Source: Deltaproteobacteria bacterium
Lineage (GTDB): Bacteria > Myxococcota_A > Polyangia > Polyangiales > Ga0077539
Reading direction: 5' to 3'
Assembly: GCA_030694465.1 (NCBI GenBank)
Contig: JAUXYJ010000054.1
Coordinates: 248,001 to 312,000, forward strand
DNA length: 64,000 nucleotides
Numbering within the stretch: the first letter of the stretch is position 1; every line of letters starts with the position of its first letter. The position numbers and the translations under genes are program-made. The notes beneath the pieces are model-generated. The model made no database searches and was not told where the DNA came from. It worked only from the letters and a program-made list of their open reading frames with translations. Shown in pieces: positions 47,874-56,328 of the stretch.

Positions 47874-49442
47874 CTAGACCGGCATGATGCCGCGTTTGCG
47901 AGCAGGCCGCTCAAGCTTTTTGCTGCGCGACAGAGCGAGCCCCATCGCTAGGATTCTTCGCGTATCGCGGGGATCAATCACATCATCGATCAACCCCCAA
48001 CCTGCGGACTTGGTGGCGTCGATGTTGGCCTGCAGACTGTCCACGAGCGAACGCTTCATCTCTGGATCTGGGTCAGAACCGAAAAGCTTCTGCGACGCGA
48101 TGCCCACCATCCCTTCGGCGCCCATCACCGAAATTTCTGCACCAGGCCATGCCACGATGAGATCTGGCTCGTAGGCTCGTCCGCACATCACATAGTACCC
48201 GGCTCCGTAGGCCTTTCGCAGGATCACTGTGAGCTTCGGAACCGTCGCCGCGCTCATCGCATGGAGCATCTTGGCGCCATGACGAATGATCCCCGCGTGC
48301 TCAACCTTGCTACCCACCATGAAGCCCGGTGTGTCCTGCAAGAACACCAACGGGATGTTGAACGCATCGCAAATCTGAATGAACCGAGCGCCCTTGTCCG
48401 CAGCGTCAACGTCCAAGACTCCTCCTAGATACATCGGATTGTTGGCTACAATCCCTACGGACTGCCCATCGATTCGCGCTAAGCAAGTAACTAGGTTGCG
48501 AGCCCACCGCGGTTTGATATCCAAGATGTCGCCATGGTCGACAAGTGTCTTAATGATCTTGTAGACGTCGTAGGCCCTCCGAGACGACTCTGGGATCACG
48601 TCGAGCAGCGAATCATCACGTCGATTGATGGGGTCGGTGTTGTCAATTCTTGGAGGTTGCTCGTCACAATTCGAGGGAAAAAACGAGAGGTATTTGCGTA
48701 CCGCGACAATACAGTCCTCATCACTCGCTAGCTCGCCATCCGAGACCCCTGAGACTTCGGAGTGCACCTTGGATCCTCCCAGCTCTTGCTCTCCGATCTC
48801 TTGCCCCGTGACCGCTTTAACAAGTGCCGGTCCCGCGAGAGCCATGGATCCGACGTTCTTAACCATCGGAACATAGTCGGCAAGGCCAGGGATATAGGCA
48901 GTCCCCGCTGCACCCGGCCCAACCATCGCAGCAACTTGGGGCACGACACCTGACATCAACACCTGTTCGCGAAACAGGTAGCCAGTGCCCGCAAATGTCG
49001 AGAGCGAGTCAGGGTGCATTCGCCCAGGTTCAATACGCGCTCCTGCAGAGTCGATAAACCAGACCATCGGATGTCGACCCTTGAGCGCCATCTCGCGCAA
49101 GCGCGTGACTTTGACCTCGCCGGTCTCTCCAATGGACCCGCCCTTGACGGTGAAGTCGTACGCGGCGACGCACACCAAACGGCCGTCAACCTTGCCAAAT
49201 CCACATACGACGCCATCCGCTGGCGGACGATCACTGCCGTCAGGACCCGCCGTATGGCCCATCTGAGTGCCGAGGATTCCGATCTCGACAAATTCTCCCT
49301 GATCGAAGAAAAGCGCTAAGCGCTCGCGCACTGTGAGCTTGCCGCGCTCATGCTGTTTAGCGATTCGACTGGCCCCTCCCATCTCTCTAACACGCGACTT
49401 TTCGGCCTCAAGAATCGCAACTCGCTCACGCATCGAAGTCAT
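47874..49442 (-). CDS. acyl-CoA carboxylase, carboxyltransferase (beta) subunit
   Basis: 522 residues, family of propionyl-/methylcrotonyl-CoA carboxylase beta chains. It transfers CO2 from carboxybiotin to an acyl-CoA. Both crotonase-like halves are visible. The N half has HERGKLTVRERLALFFD and FIDSAGARIEPG. The C half has GIVANNPMYLGGVLDVDAADK, FLQDTPGFMVGSKVEHAGII and the late SVMGAEGMVGIA. The biotin carboxylase/carrier chain is not in the window. The substrate cannot be read off. It lies third after marR in a leftward operon, next to an enoyl-CoA hydratase and a BKACE. Confidence 0.93.
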   Translation of the reverse strand: MTSMRERVAILEAEKSRVREMGGASRIAKQHERGKLTVRERLALFFDQGEFVEIGILGTQMGHTAGPDGSDRPPADGVVCGFGKVDGRLVCVAAYDFTVKGGSIGETGEVKVTRLREMALKGRHPMVWFIDSAGARIEPGRMHPDSLSTFAGTGYLFREQVLMSGVVPQVAAMVGPGAAGTAYIPGLADYVPMVKNVGSMALAGPALVKAVTGQEIGEQELGGSKVHSEVSGVSDGELASDEDCIVAVRKYLSFFPSNCDEQPPRIDNTDPINRRDDSLLDVIPESSRRAYDVYKIIKTLVDHGDILDIKPRWARNLVTCLARIDGQSVGIVANNPMYLGGVLDVDAADKGARFIQICDAFNIPLVFLQDTPGFMVGSKVEHAGIIRHGAKMLHAMSAATVPKLTVILRKAYGAGYYVMCGRAYEPDLIVAWPGAEISVMGAEGMVGIASQKLFGSDPDPEMKRSLVDSLQANIDATKSAGWGLIDDVIDPRDTRRILAMGLALSRSKKLERPARKRGIMPV

Positions 49443-49506
49443 ATGGATCTTCTCTCGGTTCAGAGCATTCAGAATTCACCGGTCAAGACACTCGGATTCT
49501 AAACTA

Positions 49507-50292
49507 CTATTCAGACAGACGAGGTCCCCACACCGGCTGCCGCTTCTCGACAAACGCCATGAGCCCTTCTCGCGCATCGTCAGTGCCAAGCAGCTCAAAG
49601 AGTTCGTCGCGAAGCATCGGAAGCGCGTCTCGAAGTGACAAGTCAGTCATGCGACTGTAGGCCATGAGCCCCCGTTCGACGGCGGTCGGTGAGCGAGAAG
49701 CCAGCGACTCTGCGAGACTCTGCACCTCTCGCTCAAGCAATTGAGAAGACGTTGACCGCGTCAAGACTCCGCATGCGACCGCCTCGGACGCCGAAACGGT
49801 CGACGTCGTAAGCATCATTTCCAGGAGCCTTCGCTTCGGCATGACCCTAGCCAGAACGGCCATAATCATCATCGGAAACAGGCCTACATTCAGTTCGGGA
49901 GTTGCAAATACTGCATCACTGGCGCCGATCGCCAGATGGCAAGCTGCTACTAATCCGAGCCCTCCACCCTTCGCGGCGCCCCGTACCTTTGCAATGACTG
50001 GCTTCTTAAAATTGCAAATGGCCAAAAGCAAGTCTGCGTAGTCCCCTTTGAGCGGCAATTCGACAGCGTCCGTCCCACCCGAAGCCATCTGGTTCAGGTC
50101 TCCGCCCGAGCAAAATACTTCACCCGTGCCAGTCAACACGATGACTCGAATCGCACTATCAGACTCTGCAGCTTCGAGCGCATAGAGCAGCTCATTGACC
50201 ATCTGAGGCGAGATCGCGTTCTTGCGAGTCGGGCGATTGAGAGAGATCGTCCGAATCGATTTTTCTGTCTGAATCAGCAGCGTATGAAACAC
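49507..50292 (-). CDS. enoyl-CoA hydratase/isomerase (crotonase) family protein
   Basis: 261 residues. It starts with the usual strand pattern (KSIRTISLNRPTRKNAIS), followed by VLTGTGEVFCSGGDL (oxyanion hole) and AKVRGAAKGGGLGLVAACHLAIG (second CoA-site glycines). The position after LNVGLFP is where catalytic Glu residues lie in hydratases; the assignment of hydratase versus isomerase or lyase is open. The GTG start is 2 bases from the BKACE stop, so tight coupling is likely. Together with the acyl-CoA carboxylase it resembles leucine- or propionate-type acyl-CoA degradation sets. Confidence 0.9.
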   Translation of the reverse strand: MFHTLLIQTEKSIRTISLNRPTRKNAISPQMVNELLYALEAAESDSAIRVIVLTGTGEVFCSGGDLNQMASGGTDAVELPLKGDYADLLLAICNFKKPVIAKVRGAAKGGGLGLVAACHLAIGASDAVFATPELNVGLFPMMIMAVLARVMPKRRLLEMMLTTSTVSASEAVACGVLTRSTSSQLLEREVQSLAESLASRSPTAVERGLMAYSRMTDLSLRDALPMLRDELFELLGTDDAREGLMAFVEKRQPVWGPRLSE

Positions 50293-50294
50293 TT

Positions 50295-51164
50295 CTAGAC
50301 CTCTGCCTTCTGCTCAACAACAGCGAGCCCCAGGATTCGTCGCGCTTCAGCTACAGTCGCGATCGATCGCCCTGTATCCAAGGCCATCTGAGTCGCCTTG
50401 GCGACTAGGTCACCGTTGGAGCGGGCCATTTCTCCGTTGGGGAGATAGAAGTTGTCTTCAAGACCGACGCGAACGTTTCCGCCCAACGAGAGCGCCGCGG
50501 CACACAGTGTCCACTGATCTCTTGAAATGCCTACGACCTTCCAGGTGCTCTCTGGCGGAAGATTCTCAGCCTGAAACGCGAGATGCCGCGCAGTGGCTTT
50601 GATCCCACCAACAACGCCCATGACAAGCGAGAAATCGAGTGGAGGCTTCAGGAAGCCCATATCAATAAGCGGCTCGACAGAGTGTACGTGTCCGGTATCA
50701 AAGCACTCCAGCTCTGGCTTGACTCCCGAATCATTCATCATGGTAAGCAGCGCCTGAATGTCGTCAAATCGGTTCTCGAAGACAAAGTTAAACACCCAAG
50801 ATTTTCGCTTGCTGTTGTACTTCGCATAGTTCATCGATCCCATATTGACGGCACCGATTTCAGGTCGATAGAGCTTAACGTGGGGTGCGAGCTTTACCTC
50901 GGGATCGATGGTCCCCGTTGAAAAGTTGAGAATGATTGGGCACACACGGCGGATGGCATCTCCGATGGCTGCGAAGCGCTCAGGAGAATAGCTGGGTTGG
51001 CCGTCGTCATCCCGAGCATGAATGTGAACTACAGCGGCTCCAGCCTCGAACGCCCGTTTCGCCTCGGACGCATAGTCGTCCAGCGAATAGGGAATCGCGG
51101 GGCACTGGGCGCGAGACGTCACCGCCCCGCTCATTGCGCAAGTGATCACAACTTTGTCATTCAT
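50295..51164 (-). CDS. beta-keto acid cleavage enzyme (BKACE, DUF849, Kce-like)
   Basis: 289 residues. The family converts a beta-keto acid and acetyl-CoA to acetoacetate and a new acyl-CoA (the founder is Kce, 3-keto-5-aminohexanoate cleavage, of lysine fermentation). Visible: VVITCAMSGAVTSRAQCPAIP, AGAAVVHIHARDDDG with the two metal His, and NFSTGTIDPEVKL. A later stretch ends PEIGAVNMGSMNYAKYNSKR. The Kce-type substrate is not assured because subfamilies differ. ATG 51164 matches the family start. Second gene of the marR operon. Confidence 0.9.
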   Translation of the reverse strand: MNDKVVITCAMSGAVTSRAQCPAIPYSLDDYASEAKRAFEAGAAVVHIHARDDDGQPSYSPERFAAIGDAIRRVCPIILNFSTGTIDPEVKLAPHVKLYRPEIGAVNMGSMNYAKYNSKRKSWVFNFVFENRFDDIQALLTMMNDSGVKPELECFDTGHVHSVEPLIDMGFLKPPLDFSLVMGVVGGIKATARHLAFQAENLPPESTWKVVGISRDQWTLCAAALSLGGNVRVGLEDNFYLPNGEMARSNGDLVAKATQMALDTGRSIATVAEARRILGLAVVEQKAEV

Positions 51165-51229
51165 ATTACTGGACACTCCGAACTGATGGGATTGGGCTCG
51201 TGATGTGGATGCCGCGCACTGACTCAATG

Positions 51230-51733
51230 TTAGTCGTGTGGGTCGACGCTGGCTGCTCTGCTTCCTGCGGCGAGTGACGCTCGGACGTTTTGCTCAAGCT
51301 TGCCGAGTAGCTTCAGGAGCGTTCGGGACTCTTGCATCGAGAGGCTCTCTAGCGATTCGCGAAACAGCGCCATGGGCTCAATCGTGACCGTTCGCGCGAG
51401 GCTCTTGCCCTTCGAGGTCAGTCGAATTCGAACTACACGGCGGTCACTCTCAGAACGAACTCGCTTCACCAAGTCCGCGCTCTCCATGCGATCTATGATC
51501 CCGGTGACCGTACTGTTTCGGGTCTGCATGTTGTCTGAAAGTTCGGTGAGCGACAGCTCGCCAATGCCAGCGAGCAGCTTGATCACCGTGAGCTGCGGTC
51601 CGGTCAGGTCATGCTCTCGCGCCTGCTCCTTCGTCAGTCGTCGGCTCTCGGTATAGAGAAAGATGACGGTCTCAACGATGCGATCGAACGCCGCCTTGTC
51701 TTCAGGTTCGTCGGCAGAAGGTAGGACTGACAT
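51230..51733 (-). CDS. MarR family transcriptional regulator
   Basis: 167 residues, dimeric winged helix-turn-helix repressor. Core visible: LTGPQLTVIKLLAGIGELSLTEL (helices 2-3), NMQTRNSTVTGIIDRMESADLV (recognition helix) and the wing SESDRRVVRIRLTSKG. These regulators typically respond to small aromatic or acyl compounds. It heads the leftward acyl-CoA operon, 65 bases before the BKACE start. ATG 51733 lies inside a strong inverted repeat, which suggests self-repression. Confidence 0.92.
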   Translation of the reverse strand: MSVLPSADEPEDKAAFDRIVETVIFLYTESRRLTKEQAREHDLTGPQLTVIKLLAGIGELSLTELSDNMQTRNSTVTGIIDRMESADLVKRVRSESDRRVVRIRLTSKGKSLARTVTIEPMALFRESLESLSMQESRTLLKLLGKLEQNVRASLAAGSRAASVDPHD

Positions 51734-51770
51734 TTGTTTCGTGTACGAAATACCCCCGTGCGAAACAAAT
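51732..51770. promoter_or_regulatory. inverted repeat overlapping the marR start, probable MarR operator
   Basis: ATTTGTTTCG (51732-51741) and CGAAACAAAT (51761-51770) are a perfect 10-bp inverted repeat with a 19-base spacer. A second palindrome, TTTCGT-GT-ACGAAA (51737-51750), overlaps the left arm. The CGAAA half-site thus occurs at least three times. Position across the marR translation start would block expression of the operon when bound. No other copy was noticed elsewhere in the window. Confidence 0.6.
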
Positions 51771-52119
51771 GGCAATCGCGATGGTAGAAGCGGTTCTTTT
51801 CGACCGATTGTTTGTGGCGGTCGAACGATCACCCATCGACTGGCACCGTAGAAGGCCTAGTCGAGCGACGACGTCGCCCGTGCAGAACGAGCGCCTCACC
51901 CAACGAGGAAGAGACCACCCCATGAGCCATTGAGACCAAGCGATCTAAACCTTCTGAGCGATCACCGCGATTGATGGCTGGTTGGAAGGCCCACATCTTG
52001 ATACAACCGCGCGAGTAGTGTCGATTTGACATACCCCTGTGTTTGGCCACTTGGGGGCCGTGCGATCCTGGAGCGCTAGCCAGGAGCTCACCGAAAATAT
52101 TTTTTGGAGGATTATTTCC
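51771..52119. other. intergenic region between divergent marR and the exported-protein gene, no further gene recognised
   Basis: About 349 bases beyond the operator. Several short frames exist but none looks like a protein. It must carry the marR-operon promoter (leftward) and one for the rightward gene, whose TTGGAGGA ribosome site lies at about 52104-52111. Confidence 0.4.
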
Positions 52120-52863
52120 ATGCAGAAGCGATGTGCCGCGATGGTCGCGGCGAGTGCTCTTGGCTTTGCAGTAGCGACGCTGGGTAAGCTCCCTGAAGCC
52201 CACGCACAGACCCTCGAACGGATCAGCGCCTCACCGCAGGGTGTCATTGGCGGCGCGTTGCTGGGGATGGAGCTCGTGATCCTCATTGAAGGAGCAGCGG
52301 GCGTTCGCAACGGCTGGGTTATGCTCGGGACCGGACTCGCCGGAGGGATTGCAGGTGGCGTTGGTGGGTTCTTCTTGGACCAAGCCCTCGACGGAAACTC
52401 CGCAGTGCCTGCGAGTCAACCGACACAGGGAATGACCGCCATCTCCACTGGCTTAATGGTGGTTGGGTTTGGTCTGATCATCCCCACTGCGGTCGTGTTT
52501 ACGGGCGCGCTCATGTATCGGCCGCCGGAGGTCTCATCGACGCCTGAAGAGACGTCCACAACGCCGCTTGAAGAGAGCCGCGGAGCCAACGGCGCCACGC
52601 CAAGCTCTAACGAGAGCTCCAGCGGCGCGACAAGCACGACGCCGGCACCAACGACCGGAAATACCAGCGCTCTCAGGCGACGACGCGCACCGATCGCGCG
52701 CCCACAGTGGGTGCCTTCGTTGCTCAGCTTCGGCGCCCAAGGCCCACAGCTCGGGGTGCCATCGTTTGGTCTGGTGAGGTCGTACTCGCTCGAAGAACAG
52801 CGACAATACAATCTTACCCCTCAGAGCGAGTGGCGAGTGCAGCTGCTCTCGGGCACATTTTAG
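52120..52863 (+). CDS. exported membrane protein of unknown function
   Basis: 247 residues. A signal peptide (MVAASALGFAVATLGKLPEAHAQ) with cleavage after AHA is followed by three Gly-rich hydrophobic segments (VIGGALLGMELVILIEGAAG, VMLGTGLAGGIAGGVGGFFL, GLMVVGFGLIIPTAVVFTGA). A Ser/Thr/Pro/Glu-rich linker and a basic, Tyr/Gln-containing C-terminus follow. ATG 52120 has a strong GGAGG box upstream. Family not recognised. It precedes the BMC block on the same strand, but a link is only positional. Confidence 0.65.
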   Translation: MQKRCAAMVAASALGFAVATLGKLPEAHAQTLERISASPQGVIGGALLGMELVILIEGAAGVRNGWVMLGTGLAGGIAGGVGGFFLDQALDGNSAVPASQPTQGMTAISTGLMVVGFGLIIPTAVVFTGALMYRPPEVSSTPEETSTTPLEESRGANGATPSSNESSSGATSTTPAPTTGNTSALRRRRAPIARPQWVPSLLSFGAQGPQLGVPSFGLVRSYSLEEQRQYNLTPQSEWRVQLLSGTF

Positions 52864-52961
52864 CCTCACTCACTCGACGCTTCAGAATTTGCCCCACCAT
52901 TTGCAGATCGAACGCGCACGGGATGGTGACTGCCGTAAGGGTTTGATAGAGTCTGCGAGCC

Positions 52962-53318
52962 ATGACCGTTCAAAACGTCAGCAGCTCTTGGAGCTCTGGG
53001 GCTCGTGCCGCGTCGCTACCCTCTCTGTTGATCTCTGAACGCGTCGTCGCTTGGCTGCTGGCGCGCTGTCGGGGATCCAACGGTGAAGTGACCTTTCACG
53101 TCCATTGCGAGGGAAACGAGCTGTGGCTTCGAGACGCGCTCAGCCCGTTGGGACGTCAGAGCTCCGTGTCGCTTCCCTTGAGTGAAGAGCTGCGATCGTT
53201 CTCGGTCGTTAGTTGGGTGGACGCGCTGTGCAACGCGCTCCGCGCCAAATCTGCGCGCGCATCTCAAGGCTCGTCTGAGGGCGAGCTGCTTGTTGTTGGG
53301 CCAGTCTCACGCGGATAG
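52962..53318 (+). CDS. hypothetical protein upstream of the BMC operon
   Basis: 118 residues, family not recognised. A Ser-rich start, a hydrophobic helix (LLISERVVAWLLARC), then strand-like pieces (EVTFHVHCEGNELWL, SVSLPLSEELRSFSVV) suggest a small alpha/beta protein. No signal peptide. TAGAGT at 52947-52952 lies 9 bases before ATG, resembling a -10 element of a near-leaderless message. It ends 71 bases before the first shell gene. Confidence 0.5.
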   Translation: MTVQNVSSSWSSGARAASLPSLLISERVVAWLLARCRGSNGEVTFHVHCEGNELWLRDALSPLGRQSSVSLPLSEELRSFSVVSWVDALCNALRAKSARASQGSSEGELLVVGPVSRG

Positions 53319-53389
53319 CTCAATCGTTGCCAGGGCCACATCACTCTCATTGCGGGAGATAGTGCCGTCGTGATACCGACATCTCCGAG

Positions 53390-54031
53390 ATGTCGAAGGT
53401 TGGACTGCGCACCTATATTTTTCTCGACTCACTACAGCCGCAATTGGCCTCTTTCGTCGGTAAGACGGCGAGGGGTTTTTTGCCGGTGCCAGGGATGGCC
53501 TCACTCTGGGTGGAGATCTCACCTGGAATGGCCATCAATCGGGTCACCGATGTGGCTTTGAAAGCTTCGAAAGTAGCGCCCGCGGTCCAGGTGGTTGAGC
53601 GTGCCTACGGTCTGCTCGAGGTCCATCACGAAGACAAAGGGCAAGTGCTCGACGCGGGCGAAGCGATCCTCGGCGCGCTGGGGTTACAAGTAGAGGGGCG
53701 ACTCGCTCCAAACATGCCCACCGACACAATTATTCGAGGCATCGAGCCCTACCAAGCGCAGATTATTAACCGCAACTCAGCGGGCATGATGATCCTCCCT
53801 GGTCAGAGCCTGTGGATCCTAGAGACTGATCCTGCTGGGTACATTGTGCTCGCGGCAAATGAGGCCGAGAAGGCCGCCAACGTCTTCTTGGTGAACATTC
53901 AGCCCTACGGTGCTTTCGGTCGGTTGTACCTGGCTGGATCAGAGGCAGAAGTTGACGCCGCTGCGGCTGCGGCTCGTGCGGCTCTCGCTTCGGTCAAGGG
54001 TCGGCAACAAGAGACCAAACTCGATCGCTAG
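53390..54031 (+). CDS. BMC-T shell protein, double-stacking trimer type
   Basis: 213 residues containing two fused, permuted BMC domains. The first has [40 protein letters not shown] and [20 protein letters not shown]; the second has [20 protein letters not shown] and [20 protein letters not shown]. From memory this is very close to the H. ochraceum BMC-T2 protein, whose trimers stack in pairs to form a gated pore in the shell facet. It is the first gene of the shell operon. The ribosome site is weak. A short stem-loop (CCAAC/GTTGG) follows the stop, before the BMC-H gene. Confidence 0.95.
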   Translation: MSKVGLRTYIFLDSLQPQLASFVGKTARGFLPVPGMASLWVEISPGMAINRVTDVALKASKVAPAVQVVERAYGLLEVHHEDKGQVLDAGEAILGALGLQVEGRLAPNMPTDTIIRGIEPYQAQIINRNSAGMMILPGQSLWILETDPAGYIVLAANEAEKAANVFLVNIQPYGAFGRLYLAGSEAEVDAAAAAARAALASVKGRQQETKLDR

Positions 54032-54148
54032 CCAACAACTCGTTGGGTTGATTGGATCGGTGGGTAGAGCTGGGACACAGTTTTTTGCTTCGGGATCTGG
54101 CAATTCATCGCCAAGCATCCATTTAGAACGTGTTAGAAGGACAGCATC

Positions 54149-54457
54149 ATGAGTGACGCTCTCGGAATCATTGAGACGAAGGGTTTTGCTGCGGCAGTTC
54201 AGGCAGCCGACGCAATGGTGAAGGCCGCGCGAGTGCAGCTTGTTGGCTACGAAAAGGTTGGCGGAGGCTTTACGTCCGTCATCGTTCGTGGCGACGTGGC
54301 TGCAGTCAAAGCAGCGACGGAAGCTGGCCAGCGCGAGGCTGAGCGGGTTGGCGAGATGGTCAGCGTGCTGATCATTCCGCGTCCGCACGCAAACATTGAC
54401 GAAGTGCTCCCACTTGGGCGAGGACCGGCAACGGCCAAGTCCACTCCAGGAGCCTAG
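54149..54457 (+). CDS. BMC-H shell protein, hexamer-forming
   Basis: 102 residues, a single BMC domain. It has [20 protein letters not shown], then [20 protein letters not shown] with the GGG pore loop at residues 38-40, and [32 protein letters not shown] is the usual C-terminal edge. It builds the bulk of the shell facets. Closely like the H. ochraceum BMC-H by recall. AGAAGGA 7 bases before the ATG is the best ribosome site of the operon, as expected for the most abundant tile. Gap to the BMC-P gene is 5 bases. Confidence 0.97.
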   Translation: MSDALGIIETKGFAAAVQAADAMVKAARVQLVGYEKVGGGFTSVIVRGDVAAVKAATEAGQREAERVGEMVSVLIIPRPHANIDEVLPLGRGPATAKSTPGA

Positions 54458-54462
54458 GCGCC

Positions 54463-54756
54463 GTGCAAATCGCACGGGTGACAGGCACTGTCGTCGCGAC
54501 CCGCAAAGAGCCCACACTTGACGGACTCAAGTTTCTTGTGGTTCGGCCCTGCGACGCAAGCGGCACAGTGACGGGTGCACCGCTCGTCGCTGCGGACGCG
54601 GTGGGCGCGGGCGTTGGCGAGTTGGTCTTGATTGCAGCGGGCTCTAGCGCACGCCAAACGGAGGCCACCCGTGATCGTCCCGTGGATACTGTCGTGATGG
54701 CGATCATTGATTTGCTCGACCAGGACGGATCGCTTTCCTATCGCAAGGACGGATGA
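54463..54756 (+). CDS. BMC-P shell vertex protein (EutN/CcmL family)
   Basis: 97 residues forming the pentamer that closes polyhedron corners. Family pattern: [20 protein letters not shown] (OB-fold start), [11 protein letters not shown]-type strand, [20 protein letters not shown] and [24 protein letters not shown] start at 54463 with AGGAG about 10 bases before. Only one BMC-P gene is present here, although other HO-type genomes carry more than one. Confidence 0.96.
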   Translation: MQIARVTGTVVATRKEPTLDGLKFLVVRPCDASGTVTGAPLVAADAVGAGVGELVLIAAGSSARQTEATRDRPVDTVVMAIIDLLDQDGSLSYRKDG

Positions 54757-54855
54757 ATGCTGGCGTTCTGCCGGCTCAACACGCTTACCGTGCACCGACC
54801 ACTCGGCGCGACGGCCTTGGTTTGTCTTTGAACTGATCCCCACGAGGCGACTTCG

Positions 54856-56286
54856 ATGCGGCCCAACGATCCAAGCTTTGAACAGATTGTCTCTCTTGTC
54901 GTTGACCGTCTCAAGAAAGAGGGGCTCGGTGCTGCGAAGCCCACGACGGCCTCGATCGCACCTGCGATTCATGTGCGGCGTCGGGGAGTGTTTGACGACG
55001 TGGACAGCGCCTTCGTTGCCGCACGCAAGGCGTTTGAGCAGTACGAGGCGATGCCACTCGAGACTCGCCGCAATGTTGTGCGTGCGCTCCGAGCAGCGGC
55101 GCTCCCGCTCATTGACGAAATGAGTCATCGCGCAGTCAGCGAGACCAAACTTGGGCGCGTTGAAGACAAGCGGCTCAAGAACAAAATCGCGATCACCAAG
55201 ACGCCTGGTCCAGAGTTTCTCGAGGCCATCGCTTTCAGCGGCGACGACGGATTGGCGATTTTGGAGCGGGCGCCATTTGGCGTGATCGCATCGATTACGC
55301 CCTGTACCAACGTCACCGAGACCATCGTGAACAACGCGATTAGCATGGTCGCGGGCGGCAACGCGGTGGTGTTTAATGTTCACCCCCTCGCGCGCGAGAC
55401 GAGCGCCTGGTTTGTGTCCGTTCTTTGTGACGCTGCAGTGAGCGCGGGCGCACCCGAGAATCTCATTTGCTGCATCGCACAGCCTACGATTGCCAGCGCG
55501 CAAGCAGCGATGCGGCACAAGCTGACACGGCTTGTCGTTGTCACGGGTGGCGGAGCAGTCGTCGACGAGGCGATGCGCTCAGGAAAACGTGCGATTTCAG
55601 CGGGCCCCGGCAATCCGCCAGCCATCGTGGACGAATCTGCACACCTCACGGACGCCGCGCGAGGAATCGTCGCGGGTGCCAGCTTTGATAACAACGTGAT
55701 CTGCACGTGCGAGAAAGAGATCGTCGCCGTCTCAGCCGTGGTGGACAAGCTTCGAGGCGAGCTTCGAAAGAGCAATGCTCACGAGCTTTCGTCTGGTGAG
55801 TTGAGAGCGCTCGAGCGAACTTTATTGACGTCGGACAATCACCTCAATCGTGACTTTGTTGGCAAAAATGCTGCCGTTTTACTTCGTGCAATTGGCAAGA
55901 GCGCAGGGGACGACTTGCGCTTGCTCTTCGCAGAAGTCGATGAGTCACATCCGTTTGTGCAACACGAAATGTTGATGCCGATTGTGGGCTTGGTGCGCGC
56001 GAAGGACGTCGACGATGCCATCGCGATCGCGAAGCGTGTTGAGCATGGATATGGGCACACAGCCACGATGTGGTCGACCAATGTGGAGAATCTTTCGAAA
56101 GGCGCGCGTGCGATGAACACGAGCATTTTCGTGAAGAACGCCCCCAATTTTGCAGGTATCGGATGCGGTGGCGAAGGCTACACGAGCTGGACGATTGCCT
56201 CGCCGACCGGCGAAGGGCTCACAACCTGCAGGACTTTCACTCGCGAACGACGCTGTACACTCAAGGACTCATTTCGAATTGTCTGA
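54856..56286 (+). CDS. CoA-acylating aldehyde dehydrogenase (PduP/EutE-like), BMC-targeted
   Basis: 476 residues. It oxidises an aldehyde to acyl-CoA with NAD inside the microcompartment. The catalytic Cys is in FDNNVICTCEKE (Cys283), with NAD-site stretches APFGVIASITPCTNVTE and LVVVTGGGAVVDEA. GPGNPPAIVDE is also typical of the PduP/EutE family. Residues 7-23 (SFEQIVSLVVDRLKKEG) form an amphipathic helix, followed by a Pro/Ala/Thr linker to about residue 38, as in encapsulation peptides. A Cys-Thr-Cys at the active site is slightly unusual. The aldehyde is unknown because no aldehyde-producing enzyme lies nearby. Confidence 0.93.
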   Translation: MRPNDPSFEQIVSLVVDRLKKEGLGAAKPTTASIAPAIHVRRRGVFDDVDSAFVAARKAFEQYEAMPLETRRNVVRALRAAALPLIDEMSHRAVSETKLGRVEDKRLKNKIAITKTPGPEFLEAIAFSGDDGLAILERAPFGVIASITPCTNVTETIVNNAISMVAGGNAVVFNVHPLARETSAWFVSVLCDAAVSAGAPENLICCIAQPTIASAQAAMRHKLTRLVVVTGGGAVVDEAMRSGKRAISAGPGNPPAIVDESAHLTDAARGIVAGASFDNNVICTCEKEIVAVSAVVDKLRGELRKSNAHELSSGELRALERTLLTSDNHLNRDFVGKNAAVLLRAIGKSAGDDLRLLFAEVDESHPFVQHEMLMPIVGLVRAKDVDDAIAIAKRVEHGYGHTATMWSTNVENLSKGARAMNTSIFVKNAPNFAGIGCGGEGYTSWTIASPTGEGLTTCRTFTRERRCTLKDSFRIV

Positions 56287-56328
56287 TCGATTTGAAACGT
56301 TGTCTCTCATGATGAATGTGGCTCACGC

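Noticed and set aside
54032-54046. Stem-loop CCAAC-AACTC-GTTGG between BMC-T and BMC-H as terminator
   Set aside because: Only five base pairs, no T tract, and it lies inside an evident operon. At most an mRNA processing or stability element.
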